Assembly (NCBI GenBank): GCA_964631725.1
Contig: CAZVYX010000009.1
Span: 55,700 to 119,699, forward strand
Source of the DNA: GCA-2731375 sp964631725
GTDB taxonomy: Bacteria; Pseudomonadota; Alphaproteobacteria; GCA-2731375
Length of the DNA stretch: 64,000 nucleotides
Direction of reading: 5' to 3'
Positions within the stretch are counted from its first letter, which is position 1. The number at the start of each line of letters is the position of its first letter. Positions 33,672 to 42,684 of this stretch are shown here, piece by piece. Under the pieces are notes generated by a model. The model did no database searches. It saw nothing but the letters and a program-made list of their open reading frames with translations, and was not told the origin of the DNA. The translations under genes and the position numbers were made by a program.

Positions 33672-35345
33672 ATGATGAAATACCAAAGCGACGTGGTCAT
33701 TATCGGCGGTGGGATCGCCGGGATCGTGGCCGCCCTGGAATGTCTGGACGCCGGGAAATCGGTCACTATCGTTGACCGCGACCTGGCCGAAAATTTTGGC
33801 GGCCTGGCCAAGGAGTCCTTTGGCGGCATGTTCTTTGTCGACACGCCGTTGCAGCGCAAGGCGAGGATTGTCGACAGCCCCGAACGGGCCTTCAATGACT
33901 GGTGCAGCTTCGGCGAACTCACCCCCGCCGACGGCCTGGCCTATCAATGGGCCGAGCGCTACGTGGCGCGTACGACGGCGGAGGTGCATGATTTCGTAAC
34001 CCCCATGGGCATTAGCTTCCTGCCTGTCCTGAACTGGGTCGAACGGGGCTGGCAAGAGGGCCGCATGGGCAATTCCGTGCCACGTTTCCACATGGTTTGG
34101 GGCACCGGCCATGAACTGGCGGCGGTCCTGACGGCGCGGCTGCGAAATCATGGCGGCGCCGACCGTCTCACATTGATATTCGGCGCCCGGGTCGAGGCGC
34201 TAATCACCACCGATGGCCGGATCACCGGCTGCCGGGGCGTTGACGAGGCCGACGGCGGCGCCTTCGAGGCCGCGGCCGAGGCGGTCGTCATCGCGGCGGG
34301 GGGCAGCAACGGCAACGACGGCTTCATCCGCGAACACTGGCATGGGGACTGGGGCGCCAGCCCGCCGGAAACCATCCTCAACGGCTCCCACAAATTCGCC
34401 GACGCCACCCTGCATAAGGCGGCAGCTTCGCTGGGCGGCAGCCTGGTCAACCTGGACCGGAGCTGGAACTACGCCGCCGGCATTCCCCACCCACGCCCGC
34501 GCAAACCGCGCCATGGCCTGTCCCTGGTGCCGTGCAAGACCGCCCTGTGGATGGATGCGGCGGGCCGGCGCATCGGTCCGGAGCCACTGATCGCCGGTTT
34601 TGATACCCGCGAACTGATCAAGCGGATCTGTCAGAACGCCGAGACCAAAAATCTGCCGAAATATTCCTGGCAGGTCATGAACCGCAAGATCATGTTGAAG
34701 GAATTCGCTATCTCGGGCGCCGAGTCCAATCCCGCCATCCGGGACAAGAGCAAACTGCGGCTGCTGGGGCAGCTCCTGTTCGGCAGCAAGACATTGGTTG
34801 ACGCGACGATCGCCGACAGCGCCGATATTGTCACCGCCCCGACCGTGGCGGAGCTGGCGGCGAAAATGAACGCCCTGGACCCAGGCGTGGAGATCGACGC
34901 CGCCGGCATGGCCGCCGACATCCAGGCCTATGACCAGGAGATGGCCAAGGGGCCCGGCCATTCCACCGACCAGCAGATCGAACGCATCGCGCTGCTCAGA
35001 CAATGGCGGGCCGATAAGATGCGGACCTGCAAGTTCCAGAAAATCGACGAGGCCAAGGCCGGGCCCTTGGTGGCGATCCGCAGCTTTATCATCAGCCGCA
35101 AAGCCCTGGGCGGCATCGAGACCGATCTGGATTGTCGCGTCGTCGACGGCGCCGGCAAGCCCCTGGATGGCCTGTATGCCGTGGGCGAAGCGGCCGGCTT
35201 CGGCGGCGGCGGCATGCATGGTTTGCGCGCCCTGGAAGGGACATTTCTGGGTGGTTGCGTCTTTTCCGCCCGCATGGCCGCCCGCGCCATCGTCAGCGGA
35301 ACTTCCGCCGATCCCCTGACCCGTGGCACCGGAGGGCCCTCATGA
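33672..35345 (+). CDS. FAD-binding dehydrogenase (Rv0785/KstD-like)
   Basis: A 557-residue flavoprotein of the succinate dehydrogenase/fumarate reductase-like group. The Rossmann motif DVVIIGGGIAGIVAALE is at the N terminus, then AENFGGLAKESFGGMFFVD, WGTGHELAAVL, VIAAGGSNGN and a C-terminal FAD part GLYAVGEAAGFGGGGMHG. These features fit the FAD-binding dehydrogenase family exemplified by mycobacterial Rv0785 more closely than steroid dehydrogenases. ATG 33672 is used; a TTG at 33651 is the only upstream alternative. It oxidises or reduces an alkyl-enone type substrate, unknown here. It is third in the hydantoinase-phnA operon. Confidence 0.87.
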   Translation: MMKYQSDVVIIGGGIAGIVAALECLDAGKSVTIVDRDLAENFGGLAKESFGGMFFVDTPLQRKARIVDSPERAFNDWCSFGELTPADGLAYQWAERYVARTTAEVHDFVTPMGISFLPVLNWVERGWQEGRMGNSVPRFHMVWGTGHELAAVLTARLRNHGGADRLTLIFGARVEALITTDGRITGCRGVDEADGGAFEAAAEAVVIAAGGSNGNDGFIREHWHGDWGASPPETILNGSHKFADATLHKAAASLGGSLVNLDRSWNYAAGIPHPRPRKPRHGLSLVPCKTALWMDAAGRRIGPEPLIAGFDTRELIKRICQNAETKNLPKYSWQVMNRKIMLKEFAISGAESNPAIRDKSKLRLLGQLLFGSKTLVDATIADSADIVTAPTVAELAAKMNALDPGVEIDAAGMAADIQAYDQEMAKGPGHSTDQQIERIALLRQWRADKMRTCKFQKIDEAKAGPLVAIRSFIISRKALGGIETDLDCRVVDGAGKPLDGLYAVGEAAGFGGGGMHGLRALEGTFLGGCVFSARMAARAIVSGTSADPLTRGTGGPS

Positions 35346-37090
35346 GGAAGACCGGCGCCGAGCTGGTAGTCCATGCCCTGGAACAGTTGGGCGTCCGCTT
35401 CACCTTCGGCATTCCCGGCGTGCACAACACGGAAATCTATGACGAACTGCACAGCAGCAAATCGATCACGCCGATCCTGGTCACCCACGAAGGCGGCGGC
35501 GCGTTCATGGCGGATGCGGTCAGCCGCACCTCCAATAACATCGGTACCATGGTGATCGTGCCGGCGGCGGGCGCCAGCCATGCCGCCTCCGGCATCGGCG
35601 AGGCTTTTCTCGATGGCATTCCCATGCTGGTGATCTGCGGCGGCGTCGACCGGGCCACGGACAAGAGCTATCAGTTGCACCAGATGGATCAGCACGCCTT
35701 TATCGCCGCCCTGACCAAGCGGACCTTTCTGGTGGAAAGCTACGAAGCCATCATCCCCACCCTTTACGAGGCTTTTAATATCGCCCAGGGCGGCGAGCCG
35801 GGCCCGGTTTTCGTTGAGATTCCGGTCAATATCCAGCGCTTCAAGGGCGATGTCGCCGCCATGCCCGACTATCACCCCCCTGCCCCGCCAGAGCCGCCCG
35901 ACGCGGAGGCAATCCGGACGGCGGTCGAAATGCTGCGCCAGGCCAAACGGCCGGGCCTCTTCGTGGGCTGGGGCGCCAAGGACGCGGCGGCCGAGCTAAT
36001 CCAACTGGCGGAGCTGGCGGAAGCGCCGGTCGCCACCACATTGCAAGGCCTGGGCGTATTTCCCGGCGATCATCCCCTGCATACCGGCCTGGCCCTTGGC
36101 GCCTCGGCGGTACCGGCGGGCCGTAACGCCTTCGCCGAATGCGATTTGATGCTGGCAATCGGGACAAAATTCAGCGAACTGGGCACCGGTTTTTTCTTCT
36201 CGGCGGAAGTGCCGGAAAACCTGATCCACGTCGATATCAATCCCGATGTATTCAACAAGAACTACCCCGCGGCCGCGGCCATCGCGGGCGATGCCAGGAC
36301 AGTTGCCCAAGCGTTGTTGCAAGGCCTGGGCAACGATGGCGGAGCCGCCAACCGGGCCCGAACCAGTGGCGAACTGCGCGCGGCCATAGCAGCGGACAAA
36401 GCGGATTACCGGGAAGAATGGCGCCGGCATGACAGCAACGGCCGGGTCAATCCGGCGCATTTTTTCACCGCCCTGCGCGAAACCATGCCGGAGCAAAGTA
36501 TCTTTGTCGTGGACGATGGCAACCACACTTTCCTCACGGCGGAACTTTTGCCCATCCATGGCCGAGACCGCTTTATTGGGCCGACGGACTTCAACTGCAT
36601 GGGTTACGCCGTGCCGGCGGCCATCGGCGCCAAGCTGGCCAATCCAGGCACGCACGTCGCAGCCATCGTCGGCGATGGCTGCTTTACCATGACCTGCATG
36701 GAGATCCTGACCGCATCGCGCAACAACCTGGGCGTCGTGTTCTATGTCTTCAACGATGGCGAACTATCGCAGATCGCCCAGGCGCAACAGCTTGTCTACA
36801 ACCGCACACCGTGCACCGGGCTGGAAGGCTTGAATCTGGCCGGCGTCGCCCTGGCCACCGGGGCCCACTATTTGCAGCTAGGCGGCGATGACGACGGGGC
36901 CACGGTGATGGCGGAGGCCAGGCGTTTGGCGGCCGAGGCCGGACAGCCGGTAATCGTCGATGTCGCGATCGATTACAGCCGCAAGAGCGCCTATACCAAG
37001 GGCGCGGCCAGAACCAATGCCAAGCGCCTGCCAATGCGGGAAACATTGCGCTTCATCGGCCGGATTGCCGCAAGGAAGATAACGGGTTAG
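35342..37090 (+). CDS. IlvB-like TPP-dependent enzyme
   Basis: A 582-residue acetolactate-synthase-like enzyme. The N-terminal pyrimidine domain carries the catalytic Glu in THEGGGAFMADA, the central domain is standard, and the C-terminal TPP-binding motif is GDGCFTMTCMEILTASRNNL with YVFND after it. It condenses or decarboxylates a 2-oxoacid; no regulatory IlvN subunit is nearby, so biosynthetic acetolactate synthase is unlikely. Candidates include benzoylformate-type decarboxylase, sulfoacetaldehyde acetyltransferase or a similar catabolic lyase. The start overlaps the FAD dehydrogenase stop (ATGA), making it the fourth gene of the operon from 30938. Confidence 0.88.
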   Translation: MRKTGAELVVHALEQLGVRFTFGIPGVHNTEIYDELHSSKSITPILVTHEGGGAFMADAVSRTSNNIGTMVIVPAAGASHAASGIGEAFLDGIPMLVICGGVDRATDKSYQLHQMDQHAFIAALTKRTFLVESYEAIIPTLYEAFNIAQGGEPGPVFVEIPVNIQRFKGDVAAMPDYHPPAPPEPPDAEAIRTAVEMLRQAKRPGLFVGWGAKDAAAELIQLAELAEAPVATTLQGLGVFPGDHPLHTGLALGASAVPAGRNAFAECDLMLAIGTKFSELGTGFFFSAEVPENLIHVDINPDVFNKNYPAAAAIAGDARTVAQALLQGLGNDGGAANRARTSGELRAAIAADKADYREEWRRHDSNGRVNPAHFFTALRETMPEQSIFVVDDGNHTFLTAELLPIHGRDRFIGPTDFNCMGYAVPAAIGAKLANPGTHVAAIVGDGCFTMTCMEILTASRNNLGVVFYVFNDGELSQIAQAQQLVYNRTPCTGLEGLNLAGVALATGAHYLQLGGDDDGATVMAEARRLAAEAGQPVIVDVAIDYSRKSAYTKGAARTNAKRLPMRETLRFIGRIAARKITG

Positions 37091-37157
37091 CGCTAATTCC
37101 TTGAGCTTTATGCTGCCCAGGATTGATCTTCCGTGGCGGAGGCGGCATTCCATTGCC

Positions 37158-37171
37158 TTGACTCAAATCAA
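37158..37171. promoter_or_regulatory. FNR/FixK-like box before the ior operon
   Basis: TTGAC (37158-37162), TCAA, ATCAA (37167-37171): one base from the symmetric FNR consensus TTGAT-N4-ATCAA. It lies 123 bases before the iorA ATG at 37295, in the 204-base gap after the TPP-enzyme gene. Oxygen control of an oxygen-sensitive ferredoxin oxidoreductase operon would make sense. Confidence 0.5.
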
Positions 37172-37216
37172 CGATATTCGTACCGCGTTGCAGCATAATC
37201 GCCGACGCTTGGCCTT

Positions 37217-37232
37217 CCGCCCTACAGGGCGG
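37217..37232 (+). terminator. Hairpin in the ior leader
   Basis: A perfect six-base stem CCGCCC (37217-37222) and GGGCGG (37227-37232) with a TACA loop lies between the FNR-like box and the iorA start. It may be an attenuator or part of the leader fold; no T-run follows. Confidence 0.3.
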
Positions 37233-37294
37233 CGGGCCATTCATCTTATGTTGGGGCTAACCAGCAAGAAAATCAAAGGCGTGGGGACGGCAAT

Positions 37295-39115
37295 ATGAAC
37301 AAACCGGAAGCGGTACAAATCAGCGAACGAACAGACAACCAACCGCATCCGTTGACGGGCAACGAGGCGATCGCGCGCGGCGCATGGGAGGCCGGCGTAA
37401 AAGTCGCCGCGGCCTATCCCGGCACACCCAGCACCGAGATCCTGGAAAGCCTGGGCACCTATGACGCGGCCGATGTCAACGCGGAATGGTGCACCAACGA
37501 AAAGGTGTCGGTGGACGTGGCCATCGGCGCCTCGTTCCAGGGTGTCCGCGCCTTTGCCGCCATGAAGCACGTGGGCCTGAATGTCGCCGCCGATCCGGTA
37601 ATGTCGCAAACCTATGTGGGCGTCAACGGCGGCTTGGTGATCGCGGTCTGCGATGACCCCGGTATTCACAGCTCCCAGAACGAACAGGACACACGGCTGT
37701 TCTGCCGCCTGGCGAATGTTCCGGTGCTGGAACCCTCCGACGCCCAGGAAGCGCTGGACTTCACCCGGCTGGCCTATGATATCAGCGAAGAATTCGACAC
37801 CCCGGTCATTCTGCGCGCCACGACGCGCCTCTCACACACCAGAAGCCCCGTATTCACCGGGCCGCGGGAGACGCCGGAAGACAAGCCCTTTATCGATGAC
37901 CCCAACAAGAACGTGGTGCTGCCCGCGGTGGCCCGGGTACGCCATCCCTTCGTGGTCGAGCGCGAACAAAGGCTGCAGGAGTATTTCGAGAATTCTCCCC
38001 TGACCCGCTGGGAAAAGGGCGAAACCAAGGTCGGCATCATCACCAACGGCACCTCCTACCCCTACGTCAAGGAAGTGATGCCCAAAGCCTCTATCCTGAA
38101 GCTTGCCTCGTCCTACCCCCTGGCCAAGAAAACCGTGCGGGAATTCTGCGACAGCGTCGACCGGGTTCTGATTGTCGAGGAGCTTGAGCCGTTCATCGAA
38201 ACCGAAGTCCTGGCCATGGGCATTCCAGCCGAAGGTAAGGTTTTCTTCCCCCGCTGCGGCGAATTCTCGCCCGAAGTGATCCGCGCCGGACTGGCCAAGG
38301 CCGGCCTGGTCGAAGCGGCGGCAGAGACCCATGAATGGAACGTCAATCCGATCGTCAGGCCACCCGTGCTATGCGCCGGCTGCCCCCATACAGGCGGCTA
38401 TATGTCCCTGCGCGCCATCGACGCCCGGGTTACCGGCGACATCGGCTGTTACACCCTGGCGGCGGTGGAGCCCTTGCGCGCCATCGATACCAACGTCTGC
38501 ATGGGCGCCAGCATCGGCAACGCCGTGGGCATGGCCAAGGCGGGCACGGAAACCAAACCCATCGTCGCCACCATCGGCGACTCCACCTTTTTGCATTCCG
38601 GCATCCCGCCGCTGATCGACGCGGTCTATTCCAACGTCGATATCACGGTGCTGATCCTGGACAACAAGATCACCGCCATGACCGGCGGCCAGGATCATCC
38701 GGGCACCGGCAAGAACCTGCGCGGCGAAGACGCCCATCAGGTGAATTTCGAAGAAATCTGCCGTGCCGTCGGCGTCACCTGGGTGCGCAAGGTGGACAGC
38801 TATGACCTGGGCGGTTTGTACCAGACCATGCGCGAAGCCGCGGCCTACAAAGGCGTTTCCGTGGTCATTTCGGACCGGCCCTGTGTGCTCGACCCGGTCA
38901 AGATCAAGGGCCCCGCATTGCGGGTCGAAGCCAAGGATTGCGTCGCCTGTCAGGCCTGCATGAACCTGGGCTGCCCGGCCATCACCTGGTCGGACGAGAT
39001 GTACGACGGTCATCACAAGGTCAAGATCGACGAAGTCGCCTGCATCGGCTGCACCTTGTGCGCCCAGGTCTGCCCCTCCGACTGCGTACAACCTGTACTG
39101 GCGGTGAGCCAATGA
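37295..39115 (+). CDS. iorA: Indolepyruvate:ferredoxin oxidoreductase alpha subunit
   Basis: A 606-residue IorA. It has the N-terminal pyrimidine domain (GVKVAAAYPGTPSTEI, EWCTNEKVSVDVAIGASFQG), a central domain with RPPVLCAGCPHTGGYMS, the TPP motif MTGGQDHPGTGKNLRGEDAH, and a C-terminal 2[4Fe-4S] part with CVACQACMNLGCP and CIGCTLCAQVCPSDC. It oxidatively decarboxylates aryl-pyruvates (indolepyruvate, phenylpyruvate) from amino-acid transamination to the acyl-CoA. It starts the operon that continues with the IorB-ferredoxin fusion and a second KorABC set. The upstream FNR-like box suggests low-oxygen use. Confidence 0.93.
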   Translation: MNKPEAVQISERTDNQPHPLTGNEAIARGAWEAGVKVAAAYPGTPSTEILESLGTYDAADVNAEWCTNEKVSVDVAIGASFQGVRAFAAMKHVGLNVAADPVMSQTYVGVNGGLVIAVCDDPGIHSSQNEQDTRLFCRLANVPVLEPSDAQEALDFTRLAYDISEEFDTPVILRATTRLSHTRSPVFTGPRETPEDKPFIDDPNKNVVLPAVARVRHPFVVEREQRLQEYFENSPLTRWEKGETKVGIITNGTSYPYVKEVMPKASILKLASSYPLAKKTVREFCDSVDRVLIVEELEPFIETEVLAMGIPAEGKVFFPRCGEFSPEVIRAGLAKAGLVEAAAETHEWNVNPIVRPPVLCAGCPHTGGYMSLRAIDARVTGDIGCYTLAAVEPLRAIDTNVCMGASIGNAVGMAKAGTETKPIVATIGDSTFLHSGIPPLIDAVYSNVDITVLILDNKITAMTGGQDHPGTGKNLRGEDAHQVNFEEICRAVGVTWVRKVDSYDLGGLYQTMREAAAYKGVSVVISDRPCVLDPVKIKGPALRVEAKDCVACQACMNLGCPAITWSDEMYDGHHKVKIDEVACIGCTLCAQVCPSDCVQPVLAVSQ

Positions 39116-40053
39116 GTATCGATACCGCAAATCCAGAGCCAACGGCCGCGGTGGCCGAGGAACGCACCCGCAATGTGCTGATCGTCGGCGTCGGCGGTCA
39201 GGGCGTCATCATGATTTCCAAGGTCTTGGCCCTGCTGTGCCAGACCCAGGGTTTGCAGGTCAAACAGAGCGAGGTCCACGGCATGGCCAAGCGCGGCGGC
39301 GTGGTCTTCAGCCATGTCCGTTTTGGCCCCGAAGTCTGGTCGCCGACCATCCCCATGGGCGAGGCCGACGTGCTGATCGCCATGGAATGGGCCGAGGGCG
39401 TGCGCTGGTTGCCGTTTCTGCGTCCCGATACCGGCGTCTTCATCGCTGATACGCAGCAGGTGATCCCGCCTTTTGCCTGCCGCAACCGGAAATTTTTTGC
39501 CATCCCCGCCTATGCCACGGAAACACCGGCGGAGATTATCGACCAGGTTTCCGATGGTTTTGCCCTGGACGCCGGGCGCATGGCGGAAGAGCTCGGCAAT
39601 GCCCGCGCCGCCAACACAATTTTGCTGGGCACCCTGTCCGCCTCGTTGGATTTCCCCCTGCAGGAATGGCTTTCCGTGCTGAACGAGTTCGTGCCCAAGG
39701 GCACGGAAGAGATTAACCGCCAGGCCTTTCTGCTCGGCCGGGAGTGGGTCGAGAAGACCCGGGACGACCCGAAAAGCGCCGTCGCCCTGGCCCCGGCGCC
39801 ACCGCAACCCGCTGCGCAACCCGATATCGGCGTGCGGCTGGAGATTACGCGGGAGTGGTGCAAGAGCTGCGACATCTGCGTCAAGCTGTGCCCGGAGCGC
39901 TGCCTCGACTTGGACGAACAGCAGATTGTGCGCCTGAAGGACCCCGATGCCTGCACCGGCTGCCGCATCTGCGAATGGCTCTGTCCGGACTTCGCCATCG
40001 CCGTGCACCATGAGAGCCGAGCCGCAACCACAGAAGCCGGAAAGACCGCCTAG
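39112..40053 (+). CDS. iorB: Indolepyruvate oxidoreductase beta subunit fused to 2[4Fe-4S] ferredoxin
   Basis: A 313-residue fusion. Residues 1-215 are the IorB gamma-type domain (VLIVGVGGQGVIMISKVLA, EVHGMAKRGGVVFSHVRFG). After a Pro/Ala-rich linker, residues 240-300 form a two-cluster ferredoxin with CKSCDICVKLC and CTGCRICEWLC, nearly the same module as the stand-alone ferredoxin at 22036 (both end in CEWLCPD plus hydrophobics). The following KorABC genes lack their own ferredoxin, so the fused module may serve both enzymes. The frame is open upstream; ATG 39112 overlapping the iorA stop is used. Adjacent genes abut with no gap (stop 40053, next start 40054). Confidence 0.9.
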   Translation: MSIDTANPEPTAAVAEERTRNVLIVGVGGQGVIMISKVLALLCQTQGLQVKQSEVHGMAKRGGVVFSHVRFGPEVWSPTIPMGEADVLIAMEWAEGVRWLPFLRPDTGVFIADTQQVIPPFACRNRKFFAIPAYATETPAEIIDQVSDGFALDAGRMAEELGNARAANTILLGTLSASLDFPLQEWLSVLNEFVPKGTEEINRQAFLLGREWVEKTRDDPKSAVALAPAPPQPAAQPDIGVRLEITREWCKSCDICVKLCPERCLDLDEQQIVRLKDPDACTGCRICEWLCPDFAIAVHHESRAATTEAGKTA

Positions 40054-41193
40054 ATGACCGCCACCCTACAAAATCTGCACGGCAATCACGCCTGCGCCAT
40101 GGGCGCGATTGCGGCGGGCTGCCGGTTTTTCGCCGGCTATCCGATCACACCGTCATCGGAAATCGCCGAACGCATGTCGCGCGAGTTGCCCCTGGTGGGC
40201 GGCACCTTCATACAGATGGAGGATGAAATCGCCTCCATCGCCGCAGTCCTCGGCGCCTCGTCGGGCGGCATCAAGTCCATGACCGCCACCTCCGGCCCCG
40301 GCTTTTCCCTGAAGCAGGAGAATATCGGCCTGGCCGCGGCGGCCGAGATACCCTGTGTCATCGCCAATGTCATGCGCGGCGGGCCTTCGACGGGCATGCC
40401 CACACGGCCAGCCCAGGGCGACATCATGCAGGCCCGCTGGGGCAGCCATGGCGACCGTCCGGTGATCGCCCTGGCCCCGGCCTCGGTCAAGGAAATCTAT
40501 GATCAAACGATCCGGGCCTTCAACCTTTCCGAACGTTACCGCATGCCGGTGGTCCTGCTGTTCGATCAGGTCGTCTCGCATCTGTTGGAGCCTGTTGAGC
40601 TGGCGGACAGTTCCAGCCTGCAACTGGTGGAGCGGCAGTGGGCCAGCGGCCCGAGCACGGATTTCGAACCGTATGCCAGCACGGCGGACGGCATCCCGCC
40701 GATGCCCCGGCCCGGCGACGGCTATCGCACCCACACCACCGGCCTGACCCACGGCGAAGACGGTTTCCCCAGCCAGGACCCGGAAGTCGCCACTCGGGTC
40801 ACGCAACGCCTGTTGGACAAGATCGAGCATGGCCGCGCCGATATCGAGGCCTATGAATGCCACGATACCGACGACGCCGAGGTTGTCGTGGTGGCCTGCG
40901 GCATCTCGGCCCGGGCCGCCCGGGCGGCAGTGCGCCAGGCCCGCGCCAAGGGTATCGCCGCCGGTCTGTTCCGCCCCATCACCCTGTGGCCATTCCCCGA
41001 AGCAGCCCTGAAAGCGGCCCTGGGCAAGGCCAAGGCGATCCTGGTGCCGGAGATGAATGCCGGACAAATGATCCTGGAAATCGAACGTATTTGCAGCCAT
41101 GACCTGGCCATCGAGGGTCTGAACCGGATCGACGGCCAGGCCATCGCCCCGGCGGAAATCGCCCAGCGTATTGAGGAGATGGCCGGCAAATGA
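40054..41193 (+). CDS. 2-oxoacid:ferredoxin oxidoreductase, alpha subunit (set 2)
   Basis: A 379-residue KorA-like subunit, clearly paralogous to the protein at 22281: GCRFFAGYPITPSSEIAERMS, QMEDEIASIAAVLGASSGG, TATSGPGFSLKQEN, and a C-terminal VVVACGISARAARAAVRQAR. It carries MRGGPSTGMPTRPAQGD, a form common in 2-oxoglutarate:ferredoxin oxidoreductases. It forms the oxoacid-binding half with the beta subunit that overlaps its stop. It starts directly after the IorB-ferredoxin fusion gene, probably under the same promoter. Confidence 0.92.
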   Translation: MTATLQNLHGNHACAMGAIAAGCRFFAGYPITPSSEIAERMSRELPLVGGTFIQMEDEIASIAAVLGASSGGIKSMTATSGPGFSLKQENIGLAAAAEIPCVIANVMRGGPSTGMPTRPAQGDIMQARWGSHGDRPVIALAPASVKEIYDQTIRAFNLSERYRMPVVLLFDQVVSHLLEPVELADSSSLQLVERQWASGPSTDFEPYASTADGIPPMPRPGDGYRTHTTGLTHGEDGFPSQDPEVATRVTQRLLDKIEHGRADIEAYECHDTDDAEVVVVACGISARAARAAVRQARAKGIAAGLFRPITLWPFPEAALKAALGKAKAILVPEMNAGQMILEIERICSHDLAIEGLNRIDGQAIAPAEIAQRIEEMAGK

Positions 41194-42050
41194 ACGAGAT
41201 GAACACCAAAGCCCATGACGGCAACTTCGAGATCCGCGACTATCTGCGCCTGGATCTGATGCCCCACTTCATGTGCCCCGGCTGCGGCCATGGCATCGCA
41301 TTGCGCGCCCTGCTATGGGCCGTGCATGAACTGGGCATCGAAAAGGACAATCTGGCCATCGTTTCCGGCATCGGCTGTTCCGGCCGGGTCGGGGCCTATA
41401 TCGATGCCAATACCTACCATGTCACCCATGGCCGCCCGCTGGCGTTCGCCACGGGCCTGAAATTGGCTCGGCCGGACCTAGAGGTTATCGTCATTACCGG
41501 CGACGGCGATTGTCTGGCCATTGGCGGCAATCACCTGATCCACGCCTGCCGGCGTAATCTGGATATTACCTGCCTGATGCTGAACAACGAGGTCTATGGC
41601 ATGACCGGCGGCCAGGTCTCGCCCACCACGGCGGAGACCCGGCTGACCACGACGACGCCGTCGGGCAACAGCGAACCGGCCTTTGACGCCTGCAAACTGG
41701 CCGACGCCGCCGGCGCCGGCCTGGTCGGTCGCGAAGTCACCATGCAGACCCCGGCCCTGCGCAATCTGATCAGGAAGGGCCTGGAGTACAAAGGCTTCTC
41801 GTTCCTTGAGGTGATTTCGGACTGCACCGAGATTTATGGCCGCAAGAACGATCTGGGCGAATCCGCCGAAATGGTTCTGGCGCAAAAGAGCGATATGCGG
41901 CCCGAGGCCTATAGCACGATCACCGATCAGCCGTTCCGGCCGAACCGCCTGGTCACCGGCGTCTTGGCCCACAATGACCGTCCCGAATACGGCGCGACCT
42001 ATCGCGACCAGGCCGCCGCCCTGCGCGGTGAAGGAAATGGTGAAGCATGA
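41190..42050 (+). CDS. 2-oxoacid:ferredoxin oxidoreductase, beta subunit (set 2)
   Basis: A 286-residue TPP-binding subunit: FMCPGCGHGIALRALL, SGIGCSGRVGAYIDANTYHVTHGRPLAFATG, the TPP motif GDGDCLAIGGNHLIHACRRN and NNEVYGMTGGQVSPTT, the standard KorB pattern. The intact YGMTGGQ segment contrasts with the changed GFGDTGGQ of the set-1 paralogue at 23435, so 2-oxoglutarate is a likelier substrate for this set. It overlaps the alpha and gamma genes by four bases each. Confidence 0.93.
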   Translation: MNEMNTKAHDGNFEIRDYLRLDLMPHFMCPGCGHGIALRALLWAVHELGIEKDNLAIVSGIGCSGRVGAYIDANTYHVTHGRPLAFATGLKLARPDLEVIVITGDGDCLAIGGNHLIHACRRNLDITCLMLNNEVYGMTGGQVSPTTAETRLTTTTPSGNSEPAFDACKLADAAGAGLVGREVTMQTPALRNLIRKGLEYKGFSFLEVISDCTEIYGRKNDLGESAEMVLAQKSDMRPEAYSTITDQPFRPNRLVTGVLAHNDRPEYGATYRDQAAALRGEGNGEA

Positions 42051-42616
42051 GTAATATGGAAATCCGTTTCGGCGGCAGCGGCGGTCAGGGCCTGATCCTG
42101 AGCGGCAGGCTGCTGTTCCAGGCCTTCGTCATGGACGGCAAGCACGCGGCGCAATCGCAAAGCTACGAACCGACCTCGCGGGGCGGTTTCTGCAATGCCG
42201 ACCTCGTGGTCAGCGAGGCGGAGGTCGACTATCCGTTGGTATCGGCGATCGATTACCTGGTGCTGCTGGATCAGATCGGCGTCGCGCCGTCAGCGGCCAT
42301 GATCAATCCCGGCGCCCTGGTTCTCGGTGACAGCCGCCTGGTGCCCGCACCGCCGCTGGGCGATTTTATCCTGCATCAGGCGCCCTTCACCGACGAGGCC
42401 ATCGCCCTGGGCAGCCACCGCGCGGCCAACGTCGTGGCCCTGGGCGCATTGGTCGGCCTTTCCGGCATCTGCAGCCGCGACACCATGACCGAAGCGGTAC
42501 GCGCCGGCACGCCGAAAGCCTTCCGCGACCTCAACCTCGACGCCCTGCGCCGTGGCTTCGAGATCGCCGATGAACTGGCCCCGGCGGAGGCTGGCGCCAA
42601 GGTCGTCCAACTATAG
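42047..42616 (+). CDS. 2-oxoacid:ferredoxin oxidoreductase, gamma subunit (set 2)
   Basis: A 189-residue gamma subunit: MEIRFGGSGGQGLILSGRLL at the N terminus, then QSYEPTSRGGFCNADLVVSE, HRAANVVALGALVGLSG and a helical tail. It completes the ior-kor operon (iorA, iorB-ferredoxin, korA, korB, korC). Compared with the set-1 gamma subunit it has a clear PTSRGG motif where that one has ITGGASSG, in line with distinct partner sets. Confidence 0.92.
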   Translation: MSNMEIRFGGSGGQGLILSGRLLFQAFVMDGKHAAQSQSYEPTSRGGFCNADLVVSEAEVDYPLVSAIDYLVLLDQIGVAPSAAMINPGALVLGDSRLVPAPPLGDFILHQAPFTDEAIALGSHRAANVVALGALVGLSGICSRDTMTEAVRAGTPKAFRDLNLDALRRGFEIADELAPAEAGAKVVQL

Positions 42617-42684
42617 CTCGCATCGGATACGGTAGCCTGACAATATTAGGGTCTGCTTTTTCTTAAGGGAGCCGGCCCGGCGCC

